Positions 31,224 through 40,659 are shown, counted from the stretch's first letter. The stretch is 64,000 nt of DNA from SIG588 sp964515215 (GCA_964515215.1 CAZESL010000001.1:1-64000); one strand, 5' to 3'. Notes: generated by a model not told the origin, from the letters alone. A program made the numbers and translations.

Positions 31224-33305
31224 TTATTTCATTATCACGGTAACGTTTTGGGGGTGAGTGATGCGGGGCGGTTTGCCCGCTTGCATCTCACACGTGACCT
31301 TGCCGTGCGGGGTGAGCAACTCGACCGTCGCGTGTGAAAGACCGAGCAGCGAAGGGGAAAGGATGATCTTTCGCATGCCCGCCTCCGCTACCGTCAGCCC
31401 GAGCAACGCTTTCGGCAACGCATAGAGCGGGGTGCCGCCCCAGGCGTGGCTGTGATCGAAGGTGTAGTGTTCGTCGGGGGAGATAAACCCTTCGACCAAT
31501 CCCTTGCGGCACGCCGCGACGGGCGCCTTCCATCGTTCGAGCAGCGGGAGGGTGTATTGCTCACGCAGTCCCAAACGGAATACCGCCTCCAGCAGATAAT
31601 GCAAGAAGTAGGGCTGACATTCCGTGAGGTCTTCTTGGAACAAGCGGTGAACGACCGCCCGTGCCGTATCGTCGTCGCACACACCGAAAAAGGCGGCGAG
31701 AATGTTGGCATAGGGGAGAAAATACCGCTTATCGGTGTTTGGCGGCATCTCTTCCCGCAAAAGCGTGTCGGGCGTGGGGGTGTTTGATCCCTCGCAGTAC
31801 AGCCCGCGCGCGGTATCGAACAAATGGGTGTTGACGGCACGGCGCAAGTCTTCCCGCAGTGCGGCACACCGCGTGCTTTCGGCAGAGAGCCCTATCGTTT
31901 CGTATATGCGGGCGGCGGCGTCCAACGCACCGAAGTAGAACATATTCAGCACCGTCTGCCCCAGTGCTTTCGGCGGGTGGTGCAGGGAATACCCGTCGAT
32001 AAACCGCCAATCCACAAACATATAGTCGGGCGGCGTTTCGAGCAGACCGTTTTCGCCGCAATAGGTCTCAAAACGGGTCAGCAGTTTTTGGAGTGCCGTT
32101 TGACAACGGGTGAGCAACGTCACGTCTCCCGTCAGCATATAGGTGTCCCACAACCAGCGTGCCCAAATGAGGGAATAGGTGGTGTGGTACATACGTCCGT
32201 TCTCGCGTTCGAGCAATACGGCGGTACGCAAAATATCGAACTGCGCCAGCCGCATATCCCCGAAAGCGAAGGGAGTCATCAAACTTTCAATGTAATAATC
32301 CCCCGTGCAGGCGAGCGGCTCGCAGTGGCGGGTGCTGTCGAGGTGCAGGGTCTGCCGACAAATTTTCAAAGTGTGGCGGCAGGTATCCAGTACGTCGTTC
32401 AACGCGGTGTCACTGCAACGTGTGCGCGCTTCTTCGGTTACGGGATAATGCGTTACAATAAACGTGACGGTGACGGTGAGCGGTGCGTCCGAACGGTTTT
32501 CGAACGTGGCGGTGATCTGCCCCGCACTGTGCAGGGCAAAGCCGCGGTAGTCGGTGCCGCCGCACAACCGCAGGTTTTCGCTGCTACCGTCTTCGCCTGC
32601 TTCGCTGAATGCGAAGGAGGCATTGATAACGCCCTCTCCTTCGGCTGTCGCCGCGAGAAAACCACCCCAAATGCGGTCAAGTTCCCACGTGCGGGTGAGG
32701 GTTTCGCCCGCCGCTACCGTCACGGTCGCATTCGGCAGGGGATAGGCGTATTCGTCCCGCACGGGAATTGGGGCGGGGGTGGCGTGCCAAATGTCCTCGA
32801 TCGTCGCGGCGGGCACAAACGGTGCCGCAGGCCGCGTGGCATCGAAGGCGAAGGGGGCGGTGTACGCCGCGTTTTGCCGCATCTGCCAATCCTCACCCGT
32901 CGAGAGGGTGCGTACCGTGCCGTCGGCGGTGGTGACCGTTGCCGTCAGCATAAAGCCGACGTGACCTTTTGAGAATTCGAACAGTTGCACCGGCATGGTC
33001 TGCACGCGCGCGAAAAAGCGAAGTTCATCGGTGTGCGGGGTGACCGTCACCTCAAAGGTGTAAAAATTGTCGCGCGGTGTATCGTTGCCGATAAAGTCGC
33101 CGCCCACACTCGGCGGGCCGGTCATAATGCAATCGTCGTTTACAAACAACTGAAACGACGTGTCACCGCACGCCTGTACGGTGGCACTTGTCACGGCGGT
33201 ATCAAAGCGGTAGGTGCGGCAAAACTCCGTGACGGTGTAGTGCACGCGGTCACCGCCTGCGGCAAAGGGGCCGCAGGCACGGGCGGGGCATCCGATCCAA
33301 CCCAT
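31224..33305 (-). CDS. GH78-like alpha-L-rhamnosidase (six-hairpin glycosidase)
   Basis: A 693-residue protein. N-terminal beta domains (around 1-300) contain FQLFVNDD and other jelly-roll strands. An (alpha/alpha)6 barrel (around 310-610) has the active-site stretch TRHCEPLACTGD, corresponding to the R-x-x-E..GD pattern of GH78, and HSHAWGGTPLYALPK near the end. A small C-terminal beta domain follows. The likely reaction is release of terminal rhamnose or a related sugar. It is cytoplasmic. RBS GAGGTGAGC precedes ATG 33305, 4 nt after the dehydrogenase gene, so the two are tightly coupled. Confidence 0.8.
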   Translation of the reverse strand: MGWIGCPARACGPFAAGGDRVHYTVTEFCRTYRFDTAVTSATVQACGDTSFQLFVNDDCIMTGPPSVGGDFIGNDTPRDNFYTFEVTVTPHTDELRFFARVQTMPVQLFEFSKGHVGFMLTATVTTADGTVRTLSTGEDWQMRQNAAYTAPFAFDATRPAAPFVPAATIEDIWHATPAPIPVRDEYAYPLPNATVTVAAGETLTRTWELDRIWGGFLAATAEGEGVINASFAFSEAGEDGSSENLRLCGGTDYRGFALHSAGQITATFENRSDAPLTVTVTFIVTHYPVTEEARTRCSDTALNDVLDTCRHTLKICRQTLHLDSTRHCEPLACTGDYYIESLMTPFAFGDMRLAQFDILRTAVLLERENGRMYHTTYSLIWARWLWDTYMLTGDVTLLTRCQTALQKLLTRFETYCGENGLLETPPDYMFVDWRFIDGYSLHHPPKALGQTVLNMFYFGALDAAARIYETIGLSAESTRCAALREDLRRAVNTHLFDTARGLYCEGSNTPTPDTLLREEMPPNTDKRYFLPYANILAAFFGVCDDDTARAVVHRLFQEDLTECQPYFLHYLLEAVFRLGLREQYTLPLLERWKAPVAACRKGLVEGFISPDEHYTFDHSHAWGGTPLYALPKALLGLTVAEAGMRKIILSPSLLGLSHATVELLTPHGKVTCEMQAGKPPRITHPQNVTVIMK

Positions 33306-33309
33306 ACGC

Positions 33310-34278
33310 TCACCTCATCGGTATTCCGCGCAGTACGGCGTCGTACACGGCGGCGGATTCGATCGTGATCTGCGGGGTCACGACGTCGCTTGTACGTTTT
33401 CCGTCGTTGAGATGTTGTAACACGTGTTCGATCTGGAATTCAAAGCCGTTGTCCCACGGTGCGTGGAATTCTTCGACCAGACAGCGATTTTTGTCGTACA
33501 AACGGACGGTCTTCAGGCTGATGATGCAGGGGAGTTCAATATAGCCTTCGCTGCCGTTCAGCACCGAAAATTCCCTGACGTTGGCCGAGATACTGCATTG
33601 CAACGATACGTCGCACGAAGCGGTGCGGTAGGTGAAGGCGGCGCGCTCGTCCACGCCCGTTACGGGATGCGGGCGCCACGTGCCGTGGGCTTCGATGATC
33701 GGCTCCCCGATCAAATAGCGCAACGGCTCAATAGCGTAGACACCGATATCGTACATACCGCCGCCCGCGAGAGCGGGATTCAACAGACGGCCTTCGGGGT
33801 TTTGGTCACAGTGAAAACCGAGCGCCCCCATGGCGGAGTGTACCGTACCGATACGTCCGCTTTCCACCCATTCTTTGGCCTTTTGGTACGTGGGCAAAAA
33901 GCACGACCACATCGCCTCCATCAAAAAGAGGCCGCGTGCGGCGGCTTCACGGAACACCTCTTCGGCATCCGCGCGGGTCAGCACCATCGGCTTTTCGCAC
34001 AGCACGTGTTTGCCGTGTGCCAGACACAGCAAAATGTTCTCTTTGTGAAAATTGTGGGTGGTGGCGATATAGACGGCGTCGATGTCCGCACGTTGCAACA
34101 TCGCTTCATACGAATCGTAGAACGCAGGGACGTTACACCGCGCGGCAAAGTTCGAAGCCCGTGCGGCGGAGGTAGAGGCGACCGCCGCAACGACGGCACC
34201 CTCCACGTTTTTCACGGCATCGCAAAAGCGGGCGGCAATGTTGCCCGCCCCGATGATACCGAAACGGCACAGTGACAT
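33310..34278 (-). CDS. Gfo/Idh/MocA family oxidoreductase
   Basis: A 322-residue NAD(P)-dependent sugar dehydrogenase. The Rossmann motif GIIGAGNIAARF (6-17) and the catalytic EKPMV block (around 94-98) are clear. The C-terminal beta-sheet domain follows from around 125. Members oxidise or epimerise sugars, inositols or their glycosides. The start at 34278 has GAGGAGTGATC upstream, lying across the end of the preceding hydrolase gene; the frame is open further but lacks an RBS. Its position inside the glycan operon suggests oxidation of a released sugar. Confidence 0.9.
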   Translation of the reverse strand: MSLCRFGIIGAGNIAARFCDAVKNVEGAVVAAVASTSAARASNFAARCNVPAFYDSYEAMLQRADIDAVYIATTHNFHKENILLCLAHGKHVLCEKPMVLTRADAEEVFREAAARGLFLMEAMWSCFLPTYQKAKEWVESGRIGTVHSAMGALGFHCDQNPEGRLLNPALAGGGMYDIGVYAIEPLRYLIGEPIIEAHGTWRPHPVTGVDERAAFTYRTASCDVSLQCSISANVREFSVLNGSEGYIELPCIISLKTVRLYDKNRCLVEEFHAPWDNGFEFQIEHVLQHLNDGKRTSDVVTPQITIESAAVYDAVLRGIPMR

Positions 34279-34283
34279 AGGGA

Positions 34284-35561
34284 TCACTCCTCGTCTTTGG
34301 TCAAACGATATTCCAGCGTAAAGGGATCTTCCTTTGCATCCTGCACGCGCAGCAGTACGGCGTCGCCGGGTGCAAGGGTGAGGGCGATGCTTTCGGTGCT
34401 GTCGCACAGCACGCTTTGCCGCCCCGTTTCACGGCTGACTTCGTAGAGGCGATACGCCTTTTTAAGAGGCAGGGAGATCGGTTGTTCCACCGTGAAATCG
34501 CGATTCAACACCATCACGTATTCGTTGCCGTAGGCATCGCACAGCTCGCCCGCCGAAATGCGGGTGGGGAGATTGGCGGCGAAGATAGCGCTTTCGCTAA
34601 TATCGTCTGCCAAACCTTTAAAGAACGGGGCATCGGGCAACAGATCGGGCGAGTGGAACACAAAGCGGTTTTCCAGTGCCATCAACGTGTTGCCGAGTTT
34701 TTTAAATTCGCGGTGGATCTCCTTTTGCTGTTCAAAGAAGGGGCCGCGCTGACCGTCGTCGGTGATGACGGTGTCCACCACGGTAAAGTGCTGTAAAGCC
34801 TTACACCCGTACATAGCGGCGGCATACATCTGCTCGCGCACCATCGGGAATTCAAAGTGCGGGTATTTATACAGGTTCATACCGAGATAGTAAAACCACA
34901 GCGGCAGTTGGTATTTGCGACCGAGCAGGCGCATCACGCCGAGGTCGCACCACACGAGCGAATCGTCGAGCTGGTGTTCGTCGGTGTAACCGGGCAAACC
35001 GATGGGATAATAATCCAGCGAGAGGATCGGCGGGTCAATGACGGTGACGTAGCGTTCGAGGTAGTCTGCAAACTGCCCGTTTTGCCACGTATAAACGTCG
35101 TTATAACTCGGGATCGCCACGGTGAAGGGCAGACGGGCGGGATCTTCCTTTTGGAACAGATCCACCAGGCGGCGGGCTTCGGCCAGTTGATCGTCTTTGT
35201 ACGGCTCATCCCAAATATAGTAGCCGTAGCAGTGGCGGTAGGGACGCGTGTGATCCGCCACCGCTTTGGCGCTGTTCCACGGGCCGCGATCCAGATGCCA
35301 TTCCTGCATACCGCCGAAACGGGAGAAATCCTGAAACAGAATGTCCACCTGCAACTCTTCGCAGATACGCAGGGCTTCTTCCGCGCGTTCGTGGGACGCC
35401 CAGCCCATTTCGAGCAGATTGAACCCGCATTCGGCGCAGTTGGTCAGCCCTTCCCGCAGTGCCGTGGTGTGGGCGCGGAAGGTGGAAAGGATGAAGTTAT
35501 CCTGCCGCCACACGCGGCGGGGGTTGCCGAGGGGGTAACGGTTTAAAATGCGGTGTTCCAT
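34284..35561 (-). CDS. TIM-barrel glycoside hydrolase-like protein
   Basis: A 425-residue protein with a barrel (around 25-320) and a small beta domain (around 330-425). GYYIWDEPY (around 113-121) places a Glu at the end of a strand, as in clan-A hydrolases such as GH42. LSLDYYPIG and FYYLGMNLYKYP may hold the rest of the pocket. I cannot assign a family. No signal peptide is present. It opens the minus-strand glycan operon and starts 4 nt after the truncated ywaF remnant, with no promoter visible between, which is odd for an operon's first gene. Confidence 0.65.
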   Translation of the reverse strand: MEHRILNRYPLGNPRRVWRQDNFILSTFRAHTTALREGLTNCAECGFNLLEMGWASHERAEEALRICEELQVDILFQDFSRFGGMQEWHLDRGPWNSAKAVADHTRPYRHCYGYYIWDEPYKDDQLAEARRLVDLFQKEDPARLPFTVAIPSYNDVYTWQNGQFADYLERYVTVIDPPILSLDYYPIGLPGYTDEHQLDDSLVWCDLGVMRLLGRKYQLPLWFYYLGMNLYKYPHFEFPMVREQMYAAAMYGCKALQHFTVVDTVITDDGQRGPFFEQQKEIHREFKKLGNTLMALENRFVFHSPDLLPDAPFFKGLADDISESAIFAANLPTRISAGELCDAYGNEYVMVLNRDFTVEQPISLPLKKAYRLYEVSRETGRQSVLCDSTESIALTLAPGDAVLLRVQDAKEDPFTLEYRLTKDEE

Positions 35562-35565
35562 AGTC

Positions 35566-35838
35566 TTATTCCTCCGTTTTCAGTTTGGCGCGGCGGTCTT
35601 TCAGATGCCACGGTAGATAGGCGAGTACGAACAACAGCGTGATCACGGCGAGCATCACCGCGACACGCAAGAGAAAATTCGGCGGGAGGATATCCAACAC
35701 CGAAGGGGTATCTTCGGGTTTCGCCATAAAGAGGTAGTTTGCGCCGGGACCCAAAATGCGGTTGGCGGCAAAGGCGATGACCGCCATCACGGCGAGTGCG
35801 CCGTAGGAACGGAACAGCGACCGCCACGTCGGGCGCAT
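35566..35838 (-). pseudogene. 5'-truncated ywaF (TIGR02206-type) membrane protein remnant
   Basis: 90 residues matching only the last third of the YwaF/TIGR02206 family (usually about 235 residues). RPTWRSLFRS, the GANYLFM-KPEDTPSVLDILP block and a final TM with LAYLPWHLKDRR are present. The missing front should lie at higher coordinates, where the restriction-modification island begins 25 nt away. The frame runs straight back to the methyltransferase stop codon. Family recognition is from memory; whether the fragment is still translated is unknown. Confidence 0.72.
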
Positions 35839-35862
35839 CTTAAGTATAACTGCTTTAGTTGC

Positions 35863-37023
35863 TCACTTTATCTCAAACAATTTTTTAGCCGCTTGTTCGA
35901 TCACGTCTACATTTACCGCATTCCCGAACTGCTTATATGCCTGATGATCATCACGATCAGGAATGAATGTGTTCGGAAAACTCTGTAAACGTGCAGTTTC
36001 TCTAACAGTAAGCCTGCGTTTATATTTACCAATAATCGGAATTTGCACAATAGCCACAAGTGCAGGGAAACAGGTAGGTGTTTTCACTCTAATACCAGAG
36101 GGCCTGAATTGAATTACACCATCCCACAAAGTTTTGATTTTATCCCCGGCTTGCCACTCCATTTTTCTTTGAGTGGGAGTGAAATTTTGAAGGTTATCAT
36201 ATTTTGCCAACCAACAATCAATAAACTTTTTGTTGAGTTGATAAAGCGCTTTGTTTTTGCAAATAAACTCTTTTTTCCATTCAGGAAAATCATCCTCTGC
36301 GTCCTTGTCCTTGAAGTATTCAGCCCAAATTGGGAAACCAATAACGGTTTCTTTAATACCGTGATAGAATTCGTCCCAAGCATTAAGTACATACTCTTCT
36401 TTTTCGCTAATATAGTATTTGTCCTCAACTTTTTCTTTGTCAAGAATAGAATAAATACTGTTCTCATCCTTGGTTTTCGGATTATCAAAGGTTATTTGCA
36501 GATCCTTATCCGTATTTTCCGGATCATGGATTCCGAGGATTACCACGCGTTCTCTCAATTGCGGTATACCGAACTGGTGTGGGCTAATGATGATCGGCAC
36601 GGGAGTCAATCTATAGCCTAATCCTTTTAAATGGCTATGAATAGTCTTCCAAGTGTTTCCTTGATCATGAGAAACGAGATTTCTCACGTTTTCAAGAATG
36701 ATATACTTAGTTTTATGATGTTGTAAAATTCTTTCGATTTCAAAAAAGAGTGTACCGCGAGTGTCACGCATTCCTTTTTGAAATCCCGCTTTAGAGAAGG
36801 TCTGGCACGGGAATCCGGCGCACAGCACATCATGGGCAGGAATGTCTTCTGCCGCAACTTCTCTAATATTGTGGTTAGCATCAATTTTGTAATTGTTGTA
36901 GTACGTTTCGATACAGTGTGGGTCTATCTCGGAGGCAAATACGCATTCACCGCCCAGATTTTCCATTGCTTGGTGGAAGCCACCTATTCCGGAAAATAGA
37001 TCTATAAACTTAAAACTATTCAT
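35863..37023 (-). CDS. DNA (cytosine-5) methyltransferase M2 of the R-M island
   Basis: A 386-residue m5C methyltransferase. Motif I is FIDLFSGIGG, motif IV is GFPCQTFS with the catalytic Cys, motif VI is ENVRNLV, motif VIII is QLRERV, and a C-terminal RLQSFP / FGNAVNVDV (motifs IX-X) is present. The target-recognition region lies between around 200 and 315. It is strikingly AT-rich against its flanks. Start 37023 fits the family N terminus; a GTG at 37047 is an alternative. It should protect one strand of the recognition site of the endonuclease encoded just upstream. Confidence 0.92.
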   Translation of the reverse strand: MNSFKFIDLFSGIGGFHQAMENLGGECVFASEIDPHCIETYYNNYKIDANHNIREVAAEDIPAHDVLCAGFPCQTFSKAGFQKGMRDTRGTLFFEIERILQHHKTKYIILENVRNLVSHDQGNTWKTIHSHLKGLGYRLTPVPIIISPHQFGIPQLRERVVILGIHDPENTDKDLQITFDNPKTKDENSIYSILDKEKVEDKYYISEKEEYVLNAWDEFYHGIKETVIGFPIWAEYFKDKDAEDDFPEWKKEFICKNKALYQLNKKFIDCWLAKYDNLQNFTPTQRKMEWQAGDKIKTLWDGVIQFRPSGIRVKTPTCFPALVAIVQIPIIGKYKRRLTVRETARLQSFPNTFIPDRDDHQAYKQFGNAVNVDVIEQAAKKLFEIK

Positions 37024-37049
37024 TATCGTTACCACTGTGCCTTTCACAA

Positions 37050-38222
37050 TTAGAAATTCATTTGATGTATTAAGAAATTACCAATATTTTTAATATTTAT
37101 AGATATTTTAGGATTGCGCGGACTTCCGTCACTGTTACGTCCTTGATGAAACACGTCGAGGTATTGTTTGTTAAAACGATTAATTTCTAGAACATAGTAA
37201 GAAGTTAATTCAACGGAATATTTCATTTTGTTTGCATAACTTAACAGGTTTTCTTTGTGGAGTTGAGTGTTCCAGAAGATAGTAACCTCATTGTTGTGAT
37301 CTCGATCCCGTTCCGTGTCATGATTGCACACTACATAGTACACACTAGAATCCTTGATAACATCCATTATAGTTCCCCAGTCATTACCTTGAATTCCGGT
37401 AGAGTCGTTACTGTGAGCCTTTAAATCACCATACGCTTCACTTTGAGGGAAGTATAGATCAAGATCAATCTCGCCTTTTTTCTTGTTTTGTTTATATTGA
37501 ATAGCATGGCTTACGTCATGGCTCTTAATATATTGATCTAGTTTGAATTCATGATAAAAGCCAGGCCATTCAGGCTGTAATGCATTGTTGAAATTCGCAT
37601 CAATCATTTCTTGATACGAGGGAACACCAAGCCAACGTTTATGCAGATTGGAATAAAAATCATCCAGTACAACTATAAAGTCTTGGCGAAGATCTTCCGT
37701 GCCCTCAATTTTGCTAGATAAGTATTTGTTGATATTTTCTTTATTGAAAACAGTTATGATGTTCTTGTTGATGTCTTCCTTTTGGAAAACACCAAACAGC
37801 ATTCCGTTTTTCAAATCCAATGTGTAAACGTGTGCGGAGGAATTGTGAGATTTCTTGGTCACATATCTGGTAATATCAAAATCCACGAACAGGATAACAC
37901 TTTTGTACTTGTAAACACCAATTAAAAGTGTCTGAATGTTCTGGTCGGCGTTTTGTTTATAAACATCTTTAAAGTTATCGCCAATCTGAATGCGTTTCTT
38001 AAAGAACGGATGCGGAGTCCCAAGATAACTTATATTTTTGAAATAGATACCGTACTTCTTTCCGTTTTTTTCTCCGTAAATACATCCGCCTTTATATTCT
38101 GTGTCTTCAAAATTTTCAAGTAAGATGCTAACCATTTCGTTTTTGCTAAGTATTTCGCCATAATCCTCAACAACTTCATACTTTTCATTTATTTGTTCAA
38201 CTTTAATATTACTTAATCTCAT
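37050..38222 (-). CDS. Probable type II restriction endonuclease
   Basis: A 390-residue AT-rich gene sandwiched between two m5C methyltransferases. The likely PD-(D/E)XK core is KKGEIDLDLYF (around 254-264) followed by YGDLKAHS (around 271-278), giving acidic residues and a DxK. No helicase, HNH or GIY motifs are visible. The start ATG 38222 overlaps the methyltransferase stop, with GGAGGACAACA directly upstream, so translation is coupled. I do not recognise the enzyme family; the assignment rests on context and the weak core motif. Confidence 0.65.
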   Translation of the reverse strand: MRLSNIKVEQINEKYEVVEDYGEILSKNEMVSILLENFEDTEYKGGCIYGEKNGKKYGIYFKNISYLGTPHPFFKKRIQIGDNFKDVYKQNADQNIQTLLIGVYKYKSVILFVDFDITRYVTKKSHNSSAHVYTLDLKNGMLFGVFQKEDINKNIITVFNKENINKYLSSKIEGTEDLRQDFIVVLDDFYSNLHKRWLGVPSYQEMIDANFNNALQPEWPGFYHEFKLDQYIKSHDVSHAIQYKQNKKKGEIDLDLYFPQSEAYGDLKAHSNDSTGIQGNDWGTIMDVIKDSSVYYVVCNHDTERDRDHNNEVTIFWNTQLHKENLLSYANKMKYSVELTSYYVLEINRFNKQYLDVFHQGRNSDGSPRNPKISINIKNIGNFLIHQMNF

Positions 38223-39170
38223 TGTTGTCCTCCAACACATTGTAGATTTGTTCTGCAATTCTGCGTATTACAGGAACACAAACAGAATTTCCAATTTGCA
38301 TATACGCTTGTTCGATCTTGGTACCTAGGGGGAATGAGTACTCCTTGGGAAATCCCTGAAAATCAAGGCACTCACGAACAGTTAACTTTCTATAACCGAA
38401 ATCATCAATGATAATAGGAACACGATTGTCGCGAGTTCCCATTGATGCGGTAAGGGTTGGGCAGGTTCGGTTTTGGCCAAATGAATGCCCGAATCGTGGA
38501 CTCTATAAATTGAATCAGTCCTTTTTACTTTGCTCACCATGTACTCGTAAAAAGGGTCCTCTGGAGTGTAATAATAAATATCTTTTTGCCGAGTATGTTT
38601 ATCAATGACATCGAAGATTCCTGTTGTTAGTTCAAGGGGATCGGGGTACGTGAACTTGGTTGCAAGATATTCATCCTTAAAAGCGACAACATATGTCCGG
38701 TTCCTCGTTTGTGGAGAGTTTCCGTGTTCGTTTGATGGCAAGTTTTGATATCTTAATACATAATCCAATTCAGATAAGGAGTTGAATATTGTGATGAATG
38801 TTTTGCCGTTATCGTGATCTACGAGGTTCGCTACGTTTTCTAAAAAGATTACCTTTGGTTTTGTAATCTTTGCCACTTCAATAATTTGAAAGAAAAGGTT
38901 GCCACGAGCATCTTCAAACCCTTTATGGGGTCCAGCAACAGAAAAGGGTTGGCACGGAAAGCCTGCAGTCAAAATGTCGAATAACGGAATGGTGCTTTTA
39001 TCGATCTTTTTTATATCTGCTTCGACTAGGTAGTCGCTTCCAAGATTATGACGATATGTTCTACAAGCGGCAGAATTTTTTTCATTTGCCCAAATCACAT
39101 CAAAGCCGGCTTGTTTAAATGCTAAACAAATACCGCCTATCCCTGCAAACATACTTCCGACTGTAAACAT
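38209..39170 (-). pseudogene. DNA (cytosine-5) methyltransferase M1, frameshifted
   Basis: The first frame (39170 down to around 38500) carries MFAGIGG, GFPCQPFS, ENVANLV and QTRNRTYVV, then loses similarity. The last motifs (RTCPTLTASMGTRDNRVP, RECLDFQGFPKE, MQIGNSVCVPV) are in a second frame ending at 38209. A one-base shift between about 38470 and 38502 joins them into a normal protein of about 320 residues. No homopolymer marks the site. It may be a true mutation or an assembly error. RBS TTGAGGTGG precedes ATG 39170. It is first gene of the island transcript. Confidence 0.85.
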
Positions 39171-39191
39171 CTATTCTCCACCTCAAGAATG

Positions 39192-39220
39192 AGTATAGCA
39201 CATTCGGCAGGGTTTGACAA
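39192..39220 (-). promoter_or_regulatory. Promoter of the restriction-modification island
   Basis: Minus strand: TTGTCA, 17 nt, TATACT, 22 nt before the M1 start. It is the only promoter I see between here and 30203. Confidence 0.8.
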
Positions 39221-39224
39221 TAAG

Positions 39225-39251
39225 AAAATCCGCCACCGAACGGTGGCGGAT
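39225..39251 (-). terminator. Terminator after the phosphofructokinase gene
   Basis: Stem TCCGCCACC-gttc-GGTGGCGGA followed by TTTTCTT on the minus strand, only 5 nt before the island promoter. Confidence 0.8.
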
Positions 39252-39285
39252 CACAGCGTGTCAAAAAACTTCTTTACACGAGAGG

Positions 39286-39362
39286 CGTTGTAGGGACCGG
39301 CGTCCTCGACGGTCCGTCTTCGACCGCGTTCATACCCTATGACGGGCGGCAGATTGCCGCCC
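39286..39362. repeat. Short intergenic repeat sequence
   Basis: Contains a TAGGGACCGGCGTCC..GGTCCG stretch and a GGGCGGCA-gat-TGCCGCCC hairpin, looking like a small dispersed element. No gene. Confidence 0.4.
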
Positions 39363-40598
39363 CTACTTCTTCGGTCTGGGCAAGGCTTCGGGCAGGACGT
39401 AGTGCTGCGGAATACCGTTTTTAAAGCGGAAATTCTGCTCGCCTTGAATGAGCGGCAGGGTGTAACGAACGGCGTCCTCCGTGACGTCGTTGCCTTCCGC
39501 GTTGATCCATTCGGCGGGGAAATACTTCACGTGGTTTGCCACTTTATCGGCATCTACCGACTCGATGCGGACGTTGTACGGACGGTCGGAGAGGCGGTGA
39601 AAGGCCATCATTTTTCCCGACTCGCCGTTCAGCGCCGCTTTCACTGCCGCGCCGCCGATGCGTTCCGCTTCGGTGATATCCCGCTTGGAACTGAGATGCG
39701 AGGAGCAGCGTTGCATGACGTTCAGTTCGATCGAGCGCACCTTGCATCCCATTTCACGGGCGACCACCTTTTCGAGCGCTTTGCCGACACCCGCTAAATA
39801 CTTGTGACCGAACGCGTCGTTCTTGCCCGACTGGAAATCTTCCACGTCATCGGGGGAGAGTTCGATCCCTTCCGACACCGCGACGATGACGGCAGGGTAG
39901 GTCGCCTGCACGCGGCGGCAGTCTTCGACAAACTGCTTGACCGAAAAGGGGTGCTCGGGCAGATAGATGAGGTGCGGGGCCACCTCGCCGTTGGCGCGGA
40001 GAACCGCGGAGGCGGCGGTGAGCCAACCCGTATCCCGTCCCATAATTTCCACGATGGTGACCGATTCGACCGAGTACACACTGCTGTCCCGCGTGATCTC
40101 CTGCATGGTGGTGGCAATGTATTTCGCCGCCGAGCCGAAACCGGGGGTGTGGTCGGTCACGGGAAGGTCGTTGTCGATCGTCTTCGGAATACCGACCACC
40201 TTGATGTCGATGCCGTTTGCCTTAAAATAGCGGTCGAGCTTCATCACCGTGTCCATCGAATCGTTGCCGCCGATATAAAAGAAGGCGCGGATATCCCGCG
40301 CACGCAAGGTCGCGGTGATGGTTTCGTACACTGCGTCGCCGCTGTCGGGTGCGGGCAGTTTGTAACGGCAGGAGCCGAGCACGGTGGAGGGCGTTTGACG
40401 GATGAGTTCCACGTCGTCGTCGCTTTGGATGATGTCGTTCAAACTGACGAAATTGTTATAAATGAGCCCTTCCACACCGTTGACGGCACCGTACACCGTT
40501 TCGATGTCCTCATACTTGGTGGCGTGACGAAACACGCCGAGCAGCGAGGCGTTGATGGCGCAGGTCGGACCGCCCGACTGGGCAACGGCAATATTCAT
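39363..40598 (-). CDS. pfp: Pyrophosphate-dependent 6-phosphofructokinase
   Basis: A 411-residue phosphofructokinase converting fructose-6-phosphate to the 1,6-bisphosphate in glycolysis, reversibly if PPi-driven. AQSGGPTCAINASL begins the fold. GGNDSMD (in place of GGDGS) and PKTIDNDLP, with Lys before TIDND, indicate use of pyrophosphate rather than ATP. MGRDTGWL and EGIELSPDD follow. The start at 40598 has AAGGGG upstream; a longer open frame to 40721 overlaps the divergent promoter. It is monocistronic with its own terminator. Confidence 0.92.
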   Translation of the reverse strand: MNIAVAQSGGPTCAINASLLGVFRHATKYEDIETVYGAVNGVEGLIYNNFVSLNDIIQSDDDVELIRQTPSTVLGSCRYKLPAPDSGDAVYETITATLRARDIRAFFYIGGNDSMDTVMKLDRYFKANGIDIKVVGIPKTIDNDLPVTDHTPGFGSAAKYIATTMQEITRDSSVYSVESVTIVEIMGRDTGWLTAASAVLRANGEVAPHLIYLPEHPFSVKQFVEDCRRVQATYPAVIVAVSEGIELSPDDVEDFQSGKNDAFGHKYLAGVGKALEKVVAREMGCKVRSIELNVMQRCSSHLSSKRDITEAERIGGAAVKAALNGESGKMMAFHRLSDRPYNVRIESVDADKVANHVKYFPAEWINAEGNDVTEDAVRYTLPLIQGEQNFRFKNGIPQHYVLPEALPRPKK

Positions 40599-40624
40599 GA
40601 TAAAAACCCCTTGCAGTATATTTC

Positions 40625-40659
40625 TATGGTATTCTACCATAAAAACCGACGAATAACAA
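40625..40659 (-). promoter_or_regulatory. pfp promoter with overlapping palindrome
   Basis: Minus strand: TTGTTA, 17 nt, TAGAAT. A perfect palindrome TATGGTA-ttc-TACCATA (40625-40641) covers the -10, a natural place for a repressor. Confidence 0.55.

Noticed and set aside
38470..38502. Programmed ribosomal frameshift in the methyltransferase
   Set aside because: No slippery heptamer, internal RBS or stimulatory structure is visible near the junction; mutation or assembly error is simpler.
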